From NCBI RefSeq assembly GCF_041260155.1, contig NC_091934.1, positions 47,068,842 to 47,132,841 of the forward strand: a DNA stretch of 64,000 nucleotides, in the 5' to 3' direction. Below, piece by piece: positions 1-12,200 of the stretch (the stretch's first letter is position 1; each line of letters begins with the position of its first letter). The position numbers were made by a program, and so were the translations under genes. The notes beneath the pieces were generated by a model. That model saw nothing but the letters and a program-made list of their open reading frames with translations. It was not told where the DNA came from and searched no databases. Source of the stretch: Ptychodera flava. Lineage: Eukaryota > Hemichordata > Enteropneusta > Ptychoderidae.

Positions 1-1095
1 ACTATAAATGCATACCACTGGGTATGTACCTCACCGTAAATGCATACCACTGGGTATGTACCTAACCGTAAATGCATACCACTTGGTATGTACCTCACCA
101 TAAATGCATACCACTTGGTATGTATCTCACCATAAATGCATACCACTGGGTATGTACCTCACCATAAATGCATACAACTAGGTATATACCTCACCGTGAA
201 TGCATACCACTTGGTACGTACCTCACCGTAAATGCATACCACTTGGTATGTACCTCACCGTAAATGCATACCACTGGGTATGTACCTCACCATAAATGCA
301 TACCACTGGGTATGTACCTCACCGTAAATGCATACCACTGGGTATGTACCTCACCGTAAATGCATACCACTTGGTATGTACCTCACCGTAAATGCATACC
401 ACTTGGTATGTACCTCACCATAAATGCATACCACTGGGTATGTACCTCACCATAAATGCATACCACTAGGTATGTACCTCACCATAAATGCATACCACTG
501 GGTATGTACCTCACCGTAAATGCATACCACTGGGTATGTACCTCACCATAAATGCATACAGCTGGGTATGTACCTCACCATAAATGCATATCACTGGGTA
601 TGTACCTAACCGTAAATGCATACCACTTGGTATGTACCTCACCGTAAATGCATACCACTTGGTATGTACCTCACCATAAATGCATACCACTGGGTATGTA
701 CCTCACCATAAATGCATACCACTAGGTATATACCTCACCATAAATGCATACCACTGGGTATGTACCTCACCGTAAATGCATACCACTGGGTATGTACCTC
801 ACCATAAATGCATACAGCTGGGTATGTACCTCACCATAAATGCATATCACTGGGTATGTACCTAACCGTAAATGCATACCACTGGGTATGTACCTCACCA
901 TAAATGCATACAGCTGGGTATGTACCTCACCATAAATCCATATCACTGGGTATGTACCTCACCGTAAATGCATACCACTTGGTATGTACCTCACCGTAAA
1001 TGCATACCACTTGGTATGTACCTCACCATAAATGCATATCACTGGGTATGTACCTAACCGTTAATGCATACCACTGGGTATGTACCTCACCGTAA
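1..1095. repeat. 32-bp minisatellite, about 34 copies, running off the left edge
   Basis: The unit is 32 bp, for example TAAATGCATACCACTGGG then TATGTACCTCACCG, and repeats without spacing from base 1, so the array starts outside the window. Each unit carries an internal inverted pair, CATACC-ACTG-GGTATG. Unit variants (ACTG, ACTT, ACTA, CAGCTG, and TAACC for TCACC) recur in order: the CAGCTG variant near 557 and its neighbours return 256 bp later (eight units), a higher-order repeat. No coding potential. Confidence 0.95.
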
Positions 1096-1757
1096 GGGTG
1101 GCGCCTATCGACACGATCATCGTGTGAATAGACCCAAAAAAATGCTTACCGACACGATGATCGTGTGGATAACGTGGTTTTTCTTACCTATCCACACGAT
1201 GGTCGTGTCAATAAGCGTGTCTTTTTTACTTATTCACACGATGATCGTGTCTATAAGACGCATTTTCCGCTTATTTGCACGATGATCGTGCAAATAAACA
1301 GTTTTCTTACTTATTTGCACGATGATCGTGTCTATAACAAGCATTTTCCGCTTATTTGCACGATGATCGTGCAAATACGCAGTTTTTCTTACTTATTCAC
1401 ACGATGATCGTGTCTATAAGACGCATTTGCTTATTTACACGATGATCGTGCAAATAAGCGGAAAATGCTTCTTAAAGACACGATCATCGTTTTGATAAAG
1501 AACAACACATACTGACACGATCATCGTGTAGATAAGAAAAGCAAACGGATAATCCACACGATGATGATCGTGTCTATAAGAAGCATTTTCCGCTTATTTG
1601 CACGATGGGTCCGCTTATTTGCACGATCATCGTGCAAATAAGCGGTTTTTCTTACTTATTTGCACGATCATCGTGCAAATAAGCGGTTTTTCTTACTTAT
1701 TTGCACGATCATCGTGTCTATAAGAAGCATTTTCTGCTTATTTGCACGATCATCAAA
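1096..1757. repeat. Array of about 17 short palindromes (CACGATSATCGTG), period about 41 bp
   Basis: A 15-bp near-perfect palindrome, ACACGATGATCGTGT or GCACGATCATCGTGC with one unpaired centre base, recurs about every 41 bp. Several units extend the pairing into TTATTT/AAATAA flanks. The outermost pair is mostly A..T or G..C together; mixed pairs are few. A lone copy lies at 3177-3191, past a 1.4-kb gap. Short open frames across the array come from its low complexity and are not genes. Confidence 0.9.
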
Positions 1758-2703
1758 ACATCAAACCAAACACAGCAAATAACGGTAATGTTAATGCCTC
1801 ATCGGGCAAGCAAATGTATTTTGACAATCTGTATCGGCGGAAATGTCGTCCTTATAGCCAAAGGCACGGTGCTTTGTAATTTTAAAGTTGTGAATCTCCA
1901 TCAAAGGCCATCATGGGTTTCCTTTCTTACTAATATAGGTATGAAGATTGAGTTTATGAAATGTCATGGGTTTGCGTCATTAAAATGAAATAAATATGCT
2001 GCCCTATTAATGTATTCCCTATGGCTGTTGATATATGATTGAAGTTGCGACTAGGTAAGTCTTTGCCAAACAAGTCATCGGTTGTAACAAAAATTTATAC
2101 ATAGGCCTAAATAGTTATCATTTTATTTACACACTATCTAAGAAGGGTAATTTGATTTTAACTAATTTTAATCAGAGTCCTAAAAGTATGCATCATCAAT
2201 AGCAAATCGTCTGAGCAAAATGTCCAGAACTTACAAGAAGAAGGCAAAAAACATAGAGAACATATGTTTCTTAAAAAAGATATGGAAGTTTGCGGTCTGG
2301 TCATGGAGTTCGGAAGGTTTACTACGGTGACGATGTCCGCGACTCAATGGCGACTCTATCCCTACAGCCTGCAACCCCCTAAAATACACATAAATAATCT
2401 AAAATGCAAACAAAATACGCATGACATTTCAAACTTGACGGCCACCTTTTGTCTTGGAAATGTCGCAAACGAGTAATGGTGAGTTCCATATATCGGCTGT
2501 GTCATGGCTGTGTGTACTAGTATGGCGCTTTGCTTGCGGGGTTTGTTAGTTTGACTCAAATTACTGGCAGTGGATCGGCGGAGATTGTCAAATGCGATAA
2601 ATTTAGCGAGAAAAGGAGAAAAAATGGGAAAGGATTTAAAAGAGAGAGGAGAGGAAAATTACAAAGTAACTGACAGAAAATAAAAAAGGAGAAAAAAAAT
2701 CTA
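1758..2703. other. No gene recognised
   Basis: AT-rich unique-looking sequence between the palindrome array and the SINE-like block. The short open frames here have no recognisable domain and no splice context. Confidence 0.5.
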
Positions 2704-2793
2704 GAAGTAGCGCCCGAGACTCGAACACACGTTGACTGGAGCGAGGCTTCCCTCATAAGAGCGCGGCGTTCACCATGCGCCACCGAGCGGCAC
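2704..2793 (-). repeat. tRNA-derived SINE head or decayed tRNA pseudogene
   Basis: Read on the minus strand the block starts GTGCCGCTCGGTGGCGCATGG, resembling a pol III A box, and about 50 bases later has GTGTTCGAGTCTCGG, matching the B box GTTCGANNC. The acceptor stem pairs only partly and the anticodon arm is poor, so it is not a working tRNA. A T-rich and pyrimidine-rich stretch follows, as in SINE bodies. Confidence 0.5.
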
Positions 2794-3124
2794 GTTCGTC
2801 AGTGGAATTAAGCAATATAAATAAAAAAATTGTTGCCTCTTTGAAGCCGCGATTTTGTTTGTTATGTTCTATAATTCAATTTTTGGCAGTTTGAGCCTCG
2901 AAAACGTGAAATATTGAGATCGCGAACACCAGGATTTCATTGGTGGTTTACAAGCAATTGGATTTCAGCAAGCGATGCATGACAGTCAATTGAACATGTG
3001 GTCCGCCTATGGAGAAGGCACTTTTTGTCAAACGAGGAATAAACTGTATTTCAACTCGAAAGCCGTACATTTGAGACCACTTCATAAAGCAAAATGTTGA
3101 CATAAGTGTACAATTTGTATTTGA

Positions 3125-3200
3125 TCGCAAGTTATCATGATCATGTCGCTAAGTTGCTTTTTATTCTTGCTTACCAACACGATCATCGTGTCGATAGCCA
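3125..3200. repeat. Detached units of the CACGATCATCGTG palindrome family
   Basis: A perfect-arm copy, ACACGATCATCGTGT, sits at 3177-3191. A degenerate one (TCATGATCATG) lies just upstream at about 3135. They match the units of the 1.1-1.75 kb array, so the family brackets the SINE-like block on both sides. Confidence 0.7.
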
Positions 3201-3205
3201 CAACG

Positions 3206-3705
3206 CACAAAAAGAGGTAATTTCGGTCTCTATTTTTAAGCGGGCAGGCGTCGCCGCCTACCGCCGGCGTTCGGCCTGGCCTGGTCTCAGCGGTGAGCTT
3301 TCCGCGTCGGACTTTTATTGATTTCAATGGCAGTAATAGCGGTAAGATGCTCTGAAAGTTTGGCCGTGCATGCACGTCGCCAAGAGGGAGAAATCTACTT
3401 GCGACTTCGACGCAGCGCAGGTCCCCGCCCACAAAGAGAGGCAACATCGGTCACTATTTTCCTGGGGTCCGACACCACCGCCTACCGTTGGCGTTCGGCC
3501 TAGCATGGGCTTCAGCGTCGAGCTTTCCGCGTCATACTTTTATTGATTTCCATGGCAGTTATGCCGGTAACATGCTCTGAAGGTTTGGCCCTGCTAAGGC
3601 GTCGCAAAGAACGAGAAATCTACTTGCGACTTCAAAGACGCGCAGGTCGCAGCCCACAAAAAGAGGTAACTTCGGTCTCTATTTTTCAGCGGTCAGGCTT
3701 CGCCA
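3206..3705. repeat. GC-rich tandem duplication, unit about 225 bp, 2.2 copies
   Basis: The phrase CACAAARAGAGGYAAYWTCGG followed by TCTATTTTT appears at about 3206, 3430 and 3655. The intervening blocks (CCGCCTACCG, GAGCTTTCCGCGTC, CTTTTATTGATTTC, TGCTCTGAAGGTTTGGCC, AATCTACTTGCGACTTC) repeat in the same order. It is markedly richer in GC and CpG than its surroundings. Frames are open in places, but neither copy shows a protein domain. Confidence 0.85.
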
Positions 3706-4144
3706 AAAGCAAATTTAAAATCAAAGAATGAGAAACGCTTAGCTTTGAGGTAAGCCTGGTGTTTCATTATTTAATGTGTTGCGCAAAAAAAATTGACAGT
3801 GTACGTAGATGGATGTGTACGACCACGCTTCTTAATGATTCATGTTTCATATCTTTTGACGTCACCAGATGCGTACGGGTGTCATGTTACTCAAAACACT
3901 TACTTGTTAATGTGAAATGTAAGTTATACAGTCATCCATTCATTTTGACATTCCAAAGTTTATTTTGATAAACTTAATATTGATATGCCATTCAAACAAC
4001 TACCATTGAATTTAACATAGAGCATGCTATGATTCTCTCCGTATGGTTTAGAACTGACCAATGTTAGGGACATCGTATGCAAAAACAGTGTGGGAACACA
4101 GAATGGGTCTGTGTGTCAGTTAGTATCTGATATGGTCAACTAAG
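3706..4144. other. No gene recognised
   Basis: AT-rich spacer between the GC-rich tandem block and the LINE 3' end. Nothing supportable was seen. Confidence 0.5.
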
Positions 4145-4618
4145 GTGAACAATCAAAAAATCGCTGAGTTTAACCTGCTTCTGTTGTACGACAAACTACA
4201 GCACAGATCCAATTTATTTAGATGGATAAAGGAACCTTCTCCAATGTGTGAGCAATGTGTTTCTCTTGAAGACTGTGAGCATTTTCTTTTTGAATGTGCA
4301 CGAGTAAAGCAATTTTTGGCGACTGTTTTTCAGGCCCATAACAGAGCATACAATATCATGCAGTTAAGCATACGCCGGAAACATGTTATATATGGTTATT
4401 TACTAGATCTACCCAAGTTTGAAACTTTGAATATGATAATTATAGCTGGAACGTTTTCAATATACAAGGCAAGAAGTTTAAAAACAAGATGTGATAAGAT
4501 TATTGACTGAGAGACAGATTTGTTTCAGAGTTTATAAATCATCTATAAATCACTTATGATCAGTTGTATGTTTTAATTATTCTGAAGAAATAAAGCTGAT
4601 CTTATTAAAAAAACAACA
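4145..4618 (+). mobile_element. 5'-truncated LINE, L1/Tx1-type C-terminus with 3' tail
   Basis: An open frame to 4510 encodes the end of a LINE ORF2. It has a CCHC-like knuckle (MCEQC, then CEHFLFEC), preceded by the L1/Tx1-type stretch LLLYDKLQHRSNLFRW and followed by IYGYLLDL and a hydrophobic IIIAGTFSIYKAR segment like the L1-group C-terminus. After the stop come about 80 bases of 3' UTR, an AATAAA at about 4588 and an A-rich tail (AAAAAAACAACAACAACAAAA) to about 4618. Reverse transcriptase and endonuclease parts are absent, so this is a dead 3' fragment left by incomplete reverse transcription. The clade assignment is from motif memory only. Confidence 0.75.
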
Positions 4619-4632
4619 ACAACAAAACATAG

Positions 4633-5958
4633 GGCCAAAGTCCCTGAAGCTACTATAGACATGGATACAAAATTAAGTATTTCCTTACTGTATGAAATTA
4701 TCTCACTAAGGTCATCCTACGGACAAGTAAACTAAATATTAAAGCTGTCTGACCAGCGGTTTTGAAAGAACAAGCAACTCAACAGTTGACAGAGCTCTGT
4801 TGAGTTATGTAGAGAATAACCTTTCGTGACACATGTATTGATGAAGAAGGTGGATATCTTTGATTAACATTGTGAGTTCTGTTTAATAAGTTGAGACTGT
4901 ACATACTCAGAGAAAGCACACTGAAGAGACAAAGGTTTGAAACTTAAGAAGTTCAAGGTCATCAAAAGCATTATAAGGAATCATGTTACACTTTCATTGC
5001 ACTGTTTACACAGATTGCATAATTGCTATAAATAGCACATGAGGAATCTTTATACAGCCCAGCTTTACCATAAAAACCCTATCACTTTGACCACTCTTTT
5101 AATTGACCACTCTATTTTTTTCCTCAAAAAGTAATTTTATTTTATCCTTACCAAGTCAACCATAAATGGAAATTAGAACTTTCTCTATCTCTATCTCTAT
5201 CTCTATCTCTAATGACTATTTTGAGCAATTTCTTTTAGATAACATACAGGGCACAATAAATGACGGTTCAGAATATGTCAAAGTTGGGATTCAGGAAAGT
5301 TGCCTTTACATGTTTTAATCCTCCAAGATGGTAAGCATTTCACTATGAACTGTCAAAAAAAGTTGAACTTTCTGATAATTCTACACTAAAATTATTTTGG
5401 CTTTGATGATTTCCTAATTAATTCAATTATTTAAAATCATATTGATTATTTTTTTCTGGGTGAATTGATAGGGTTTATACAGTACAAGAATTACATACAA
5501 TGTAAGTCAAATTTTGACCAAAATGACAAAAAAATTCCTTAAAAATACAGATTTGCATATTTCATCACAATTTGAACAAGTCTAAGTTGGGTTACCCCTA
5601 GGGACCTGTATACCAAATAACAAAGCTGTCTGACCAGCGGTTATGAAGAAGAAGATTTTTTACCAAAAACACCTTTTTTGGCATTAATTTGCCTATTTTC
5701 AACAATATCAAAAAATTAAAAAAAATAGTTTCTCAAAATCGTATTTTTCATCTACACAACATATATCAAATCAGTAAGTACTGCGGTTCTCAAGATATTT
5801 GAGTGGACGGACGCCTCACAAACGGACATACATACATACATACATACATACATACATACATACATACATACATACATACATACATACAGACTGACGACGG
5901 ACGCCGGACGGATACCCTTCCCAATAGCTTCTATAGACTATAGTCTATAGTAGCTAAA
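4633..5958 (+). repeat. CATA-microsatellite element, copy 1, with inverted ends and 3' hairpin
   Basis: The left end reads AGCTACTATAGAC at about 4637. The right end reads CTATAGACTATAGTCTATAG then TAGCTAAAAA, so the left 13-mer is the reverse complement of the last arm of a 3' palindrome. Inside are degenerate repeats carrying AAAGCTGTCTGACCAGCGG (about 4741 and 5621), a (TCTCTA)n run at 5182-5210 and (CATA)n at 5826-5887 next to GACGGACGCCGGACGG. No coding capacity. It abuts the A tail of the LINE fragment. Confidence 0.75.
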
Positions 5959-6562
5959 AACTGACCAATGTGATTCCAGCAAACACGTTTTGATAAGTTC
6001 AAGACAGTTACAAATATTTTATTACAATTACAACGTAAAAGACAAATAGTTTCAAAACAAATACAAACAGAATATTAATTACAGAATTTTTCCTCGATAA
6101 TTCTTCTTTTTGTACAGAAATTTAAAAAATACTTGAAACAAACGTCAATTCACAACAACTCGACGATCACAATGTTTCCTTTCAGTTAAAGAGGTTTAGT
6201 TTACCTCCGAATGGGGGCGCTGTTATGGTCGAACTTCTGCATCCAGAACGTGCCTGCCTTTACCCTGCTTCTAAAGCTGACGGCAAAGCACGGATAAATA
6301 TATCAACAATAATATACACACAACAAAACATAAAATATTTGCATGTTTTAACTTTACAGATAAGTAATCTAAAGGAATTAGTCTCAGATTTGAACATAAG
6401 TATAGTAAAGAGCCGAGTTTTCAATAAAAATAAGGTCTGCTTATGAGTTTAGGTTTTTAGATTGTCGTTAATATTTGTGTCTCTTTGTTCATTTCCTTAT
6501 CTAGAAAACATTGTAGTGTAACGGTGAAATATATCACATAAATATCATTGTATTTGACTCGC
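5959..6562. other. No gene recognised; spacer downstream of AGTRAP-like A
   Basis: AT-rich spacer. Frames here are short and featureless. Confidence 0.5.
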
Positions 6563-6568
6563 TTTATT
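6563..6568 (-). promoter_or_regulatory. Polyadenylation signal AATAAA for AGTRAP-like A
   Basis: The first AATAAA on the minus strand after the AGTRAP-like A stop, about 90 nt downstream. Position and strand fit; use is inferred. Confidence 0.55.
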
Positions 6569-6655
6569 ACGTAACTTCGAACATAGCAATAAAAACGTTG
6601 CATATTACTGGGATGGGTGAGGGGTTAAAAACTCAATAGTTCCATTTTACCAAGG

Positions 6656-9289
6656 CTACCCTTCGTAGTTTGGATTGCCAAAGTTGGCCGGTGGCGCTTC
6701 TATCGTGACGTCACCAGGTTGCTGCGTACCACGTTCGGGGTCGTTATGCTGTCTTCCAGACGGTACGGAGCCGACGAAACCATATTCCGCCAGAAAACCC
6801 ATGATGAATATGCCACCGCGCAGTTTGAGATGATTGTAAATGCAAATAGAGCTGGGAACCTTGAGAATGATGTTGAAACAAGCCATCACCAAAGAAAAAG
6901 TCAGTTCTGAAGACAACGATGGATAGAGACCGTTAATGATGTCCTCTGCTCTTGGGTAGTAGACAATTATCAACTCCAGATCGATTATTATACTAATCAA
7001 CATAGAAACCAGAAACTGAAATAGAAAATAAAAATACCAGATTGACTTTTCAATCGTAAATTGCCGACCCTTTTAAGCCTTGGCAGACAATTCCATAGCA
7101 GGCAAAACGACTTTAGTAAATTTGACAAATACAACAATAGACACAAGTCATAGGTCACAAGATTTTTCAGTTGTCATGATTCTTTTGCATTTATGTGTAC
7201 ATGAATACCATATACAAATTTGTCATCCCATGTACAGTTGCTATGACAACCATTGGAACCATAAGGCTTGCTACTGTAAACAATTCGGCCAATATCGCAT
7301 GCCTCTGTCCACAGTCACCTGTGGTCGGTATATTCCACTCGGCGTATATGCCCTCATAGACGTGTGTACATACGACTATGGGGCATAGACGCCAAGCAGT
7401 ATAGACCCACCACAGGTGACTGTGCGTCAACATATCACTGACGCATATTCTCCAAATTTTCAGAGGGGTTTGACAGTCTAAGACGTTTCCTTGGTGTCGG
7501 CGTTAGCGTATGTACATACTGTACCGAGGAGAGGTTCTAGACTACGGCGTTGATAAAGCTCGGTACCCTGTGAATCACAGACAGGCTTTTACAATTCAGG
7601 CACGGGATCGGAAAACCCGTTTGTTTTTTTATCTGACAGGTGATAAACTGGGAGAGGGTGAACCATCCTTCGTTATAGTCTTGTATTTTTGTTTCACTTT
7701 ACTACTATTGTTATGAAGTACGTGAAGTTCTTAGCGACATCTAACAAACATCTATACAGTAATTTCTGATCGATAAACGTTGACAAATAAAACAATAAAA
7801 AACTATTTGACACATAAATTATTCAGAAAGGGTCAAACATACTGTAATTGTTTAAAGACAGAAATGTCAGCACTCGACGAAACATTAATCTTTGACTCGA
7901 CTATTTAACGTATAATTTATGCGGTTGCCATAACAACATACCATAAAACAAGCTGTGGGTGGTTGAAATTGACCGATAGCCCAACATCCCATCGCCAGGA
8001 CAAAGAAATTTGTGAATGCATAAGAATATGAGATCCACATAGTTCCAGCCATAGTCTGACATGCGCTGTAAGTTAAATAGAAACGCAAAATTACAAAGCG
8101 AGGAAAATATTAGTGAGATTTATTTGAAAATGTGTCATTTATATTTAATTTCATCGCCGATGTATAGTTGCAAATACAATCCAGTCACGAATGAATGTTC
8201 TGGTTTAATGATTAAAGACACATTGTCATTCTATTGCTAAGTTGAAGCATCATGATCTCACAGAAATTCCGTTCGTATATCCGTCATCTTATGCCGTTGG
8301 ACTATTATCATTTAAAATCTTTAGCTAAAAGAATGCCAGAATTTGAACGATTCTTTCGTGGTGTAATAGAATACGAACCAATGACATTATCACAAAAAAT
8401 GAACTCCATGTTCTGGTGCGTCACGGGGACTATAGAGCATATGTATAGAGGTTGTTAACTTCTGCCCCTGAGTTCACCTTTGACCTTGTGTCACCAAATC
8501 ATTTCGGCAAATGAAATAGTAACACATTGATTGCGAATCGAAATATGGGAAGTGATAACGAAAATTTATTATCTGATGTACGTGTATTGGCTGCCTGGAC
8601 AGTGTCCAATATTGCAAACGAAGTTAATCTAGTCACGTGTTCACCGGACAACACGGGACGCTAGACTGCATATTTGAAGTGCACCTGTGTGAAAGATAAC
8701 AGTAAACAATCTATATAGATGGGGCGTGTATCTTCAACGATCCTGTGATCTGGTAGTAAGATTGTTCCATGATTGAAGCAAAATAGAAAATAATATGACG
8801 CCTATACTTACAACACAGTCAACGTAAAATGCACCAACACGATGACCTAAACATAGATACGAAGAAACAAAGGAGTGTGGATTGATGCATGTGATCAATG
8901 CACTTAATAAAAAATCAAATGTCATCAAAAATTGAAATAAATAGATAATAAGAACCACTGATATTATCGCATCGCTGTGACGTATTACGTTAAGAATAGC
9001 CGACAAGTTTATCACCTACTTACGTCATGAGACGATAACGAAAGATTGTAAACTTGACACTTGACTTGATTGCAAGTGTGTTACAAAGTTCGTCTGATGA
9101 TTGGAAGAGGAGGGGGTGTGCTCTTCATTCGACTGTGATACGAAACTACAATCAGATATACAAATGTGTAAATGCTGGAAATATTTTTTTTCAATGACAA
9201 CTTACCGGTAGGGGCACCCGTGGAACGTACGGAATCAGAGGATCAGCGCTGTGGCCGGCTTCCACTTCTTGTTCATATGTCGACGCCAT
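6656..9289 (-). CDS. AGTRAP-like protein A (angiotensin II type-1 receptor-associated protein homologue), divergent paralogue, 4 exons
   Basis: Coding exons on the minus strand are 9289-9206, 8846-8812 (35 nt), 8065-7942 and 7015-6656, with phases 0, 2, 0. Every intron is GT-AG (donors GTAAGTTG, GTAAGTAT, GTATGTTG). The 200-aa product starts MASTYEQEVEAG, then has a first membrane segment (VIVLVHFTLTV), a second (SYAFTNFFVLAMGCWAIG, human SYAWANFTILALGVWAVA) and a third after FLVSMLISIIID, which includes VYYPR as in human FYPR. The end of the core, IYNHLKLRGG, corresponds to human VYHMYRERGGE but is diverged. AGTRAP is a small three-span membrane protein that binds the tail of the AT1 receptor in vertebrates and promotes its internalisation; the role in an invertebrate is unknown. 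The tail is soluble and Pro/Asn-rich. The N-terminus is about 20 residues longer than in paralogue B. Homology is firm; exon 1 is slightly less sure because it is little conserved. Confidence 0.85.
7310..7424. repeat. 115-bp fold-back element in intron 3 of AGTRAP-like A
   Basis: The left arm CACAGTCACCTGTGGTCGG is answered by CACCACAGGTGACTGTG at the right end. Pairing continues with mismatches through GGCGTATATGCCC/GGGCATAGACGCC to a central GTACA. Nearly the whole element is one imperfect palindrome, like a very short MITE. No target duplication could be made out. Confidence 0.75.
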
Positions 9290-9293
9290 TTTG
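9284..9293 (-). promoter_or_regulatory. YY1-like motif overlapping the AGTRAP-like A start codon
   Basis: The minus strand reads CCAAAATGGCGTCGAC with the ATG at 9289-9287. AAAATGGCG matches the YY1 core (AANATGGCG), which in many animal genes lies over or just after the start codon. Functional use is inferred. Confidence 0.35.
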
Positions 9294-12200
9294 GAGAATA
9301 TTGCGTTGAAAAATGAACAAATCAGCTATTCTGCGTGTTAAATGTACACGTGATGACGGACAAGTTGATGATTAAACTGGATAATCACCTGGGTTAATCA
9401 TCGACGTAGTTTAGTCTGAAATTAATACAGCTTGTAATACCATATGTCTGTACCTTGATCAGTGGCAATAATACCATATGTCTGTACCTGGATCAGTGGC
9501 AATCGCAAAACTCAAAGCACTAGACCAATTTTGCTTGCATTGTTAAAACAAAAACAAAAACAAAGTTAACCTAAGAAGGTGTTTTGTATACAACAAAGGT
9601 ATGTCAACTCAGTCTGGGGGCTCCTAAAACGTCGTACATGTAACACATTTGACATTCCACGCAGACGCACCACCGTAGTTGATAGCGCTTTTTAATAGTA
9701 CACTGGTGCGTGTGTTGTGGTGCCTGTGGTATGGCCATATCTGCTCTCAAAGTTTCGAATAAATATTAAAATATCAACTTTTCAAACAAATTAATAGTAT
9801 TCTACAACAGAACAAATACACCGATACCTTGCAACTGATCTTCAAATGGTAATTTAGCTGAGTATTATTTCATACCATGCAGGGTGCCTCATAAAAGGTC
9901 ATTTTCGATCGGACCTTTTCGATTGCCAGTAAGACTGCGTTATTATGACGCGTACCATATTGTGGTGATCAAGATCATGTTGGGTTACCTTATTTACCGA
10001 ACACTGACATGTCCAATCTACAAGTGGAAGTCAAGTTTATGAGGAATAGGATTGATAAATTTTCGACATTGTCAGTGTTCAATGACAACAATGCTTCAGA
10101 GTCAGTGGATTTTCAAAGTATTTTCATTCAGCTTGATACAATTTTAAATCTTCCCGATATCTTGATATCTATGATGCAGGGATGAGTTCTACTTATCAGT
10201 GGAAAGTCAATTTCACTTTCTCTGAATCTTGATCTAAAAAGCAACATTTCTAGATCTTAGAAGCATTTAAGTCATTTTACCAAAGCACCTTTACTTCCAT
10301 TTGATACAAATCATAATTTTTCGCTAAAAAGTTCGACAGACGCCCTCTGAGTTCGCGGTTGGATAGATTCATATTGACAACGCTTTGTATCTTCTGAAGA
10401 TCCATTTATAATCTACATGTTTGAAGGATGTACTCTTCATTTCACACTGAACTATCTTAAATTTTAACCTTTCCAGAAATATCCCGAACAATGTTTTCTA
10501 TTCTCTTGATCTCTGTATAATTGAAGTTTATCAGTCACGGCCCTCTGAAGTTTGAGACCGGGCTATTGACATACTGATCCCATGAGCTCATTAACAGGCG
10601 TTTCATACCATTAAACAATGAACCGTAATTGATTACAAGAACGTAGGTCGAGTTTGCGATTTATTTCCTCTCTACTGATGATGATGTATTTTGTATTTCA
10701 ATCGCTGGAAAAACCCATTGATGGTTTTCATTGACTGACTGCACTTCCGACGTCACTGTTCAATATGATACATGCTCCTTTTTTGAATTGTAGTTGTAAT
10801 ATTTGTTGTAGTGATATTGCAAGTTTGTCCTTTCAGTAACATCTAAGAATTGGAAAAAACATATTCTTCACTTTTGGGAAGTGGAAAAATATCGGGATGT
10901 CTATGACCCGATTATTGAAGGTCAAAGTGCACAAATATTAAAAATATATTATACTTCACCCCTCTCTGAGATATCTTTGAGAACAGGTCTACTCGTACAC
11001 ATATTTTCCACTATTGTAAACTTAGCCAAAACATTGTAAAGCGATAGACACATATAAAAGAACAAGTCACAAGCTCTTGTGTAACTTGAAAAGGAGGGTT
11101 GGTCAGTAAGTATGAATACTGCAATTTCTCACTATCCCAATGGTGCATTCTTTATCACTATCATCAGCTATGTCTGTCTGTGATGCTTACAAATAAAATA
11201 TTGATAATATATGCACAAAACTTTGAATATTTATTCTTTGTATTTCAATGATGATCTATGTCTGACTTTGAAATGCTAGTTATTCTTGTTCCTAGGTTGT
11301 CCAAAAAATCAAGAGTTCACTGAACATGGTGTGAAATGTTAATTCATGAATATTGATGTCATGCATTGAACTCAAATATTCATGTTTACACATTTCACAA
11401 AGTATATCCAATTTTATGTCATTACACATTATCCAAAATACATGCATGAAAAATCATTTTGTATCTCTGGTATGATGTATCACCATAACACTGCTCATTG
11501 TTTAGAGATGTTCCGTGACTGAGATAAAACACACTCGAAGTGAAATTAGCTTTAATTGTTGTCAACAAGGCCATTCATGCTTCAACATTACTGAAGTTGA
11601 CAGTGACCTCACTATGATATAGCCTTTGACCCCATAATCAACGTGGTTGTCCAACAAAAACACAGGTACTATGCCATGATTTACAACATTCCACTTTATT
11701 CCCATTCTGAACTAAAATCTAAAATGCCACAGTAAGAAAGAATCTGATGTCAAGGAGGGTAGTACTGTAGGAGACCAGACATGACATTTCTCAGACCGAC
11801 ATTCAACACACTCTATACTGACATACTGTTTACATTTCTCTTTAGTAATATGTCACTCAAATTTACAGTGTAAATTGTAATTTTGTCTAGAAGGTGACCT
11901 TGTATAAAGCACAATGCTATGTGTAAAACCATTTTAGGGTCTATGGTAAAACCTTGGAGTTTATGTCTGACACTAATAACCATACAAAACAAACGCATTG
12001 CTGATAATGTGTTAGTCAAAATACAGCCTGTGAAGTTCTACAGACATTTGAAGCCTCAACACATCTAAAATATTTCTACAAAATATTTTGTACACCTTGT
12101 TGTCTGCAATCCTAGCAATATATCTTTATCTTCATGATTCCTTTCACAAATATTTGCTCTATATAAAACTCTCATAATTAACAGAAATAATTTTCCACAC

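Noticed and set aside
1-1095. CRISPR-like array (32-bp repeats)
   Set aside because: The units are contiguous with no unique spacers, and the context is a eukaryotic genome with introns.
1064-1407. Open frames of 73-80 codons
   Set aside because: They arise from the palindrome array, are low complexity and have no domain.
2704-2793. Functional tRNA gene
   Set aside because: Acceptor and anticodon stems do not pair properly; only A- and B-box-like segments remain.
8734-9015. 93-codon hydrophobic minus-strand frame as a membrane protein
   Set aside because: Only 35 nt of it (8846-8812) behave as an exon, in a phase-compatible way with AGTRAP exons; the rest reads intron.
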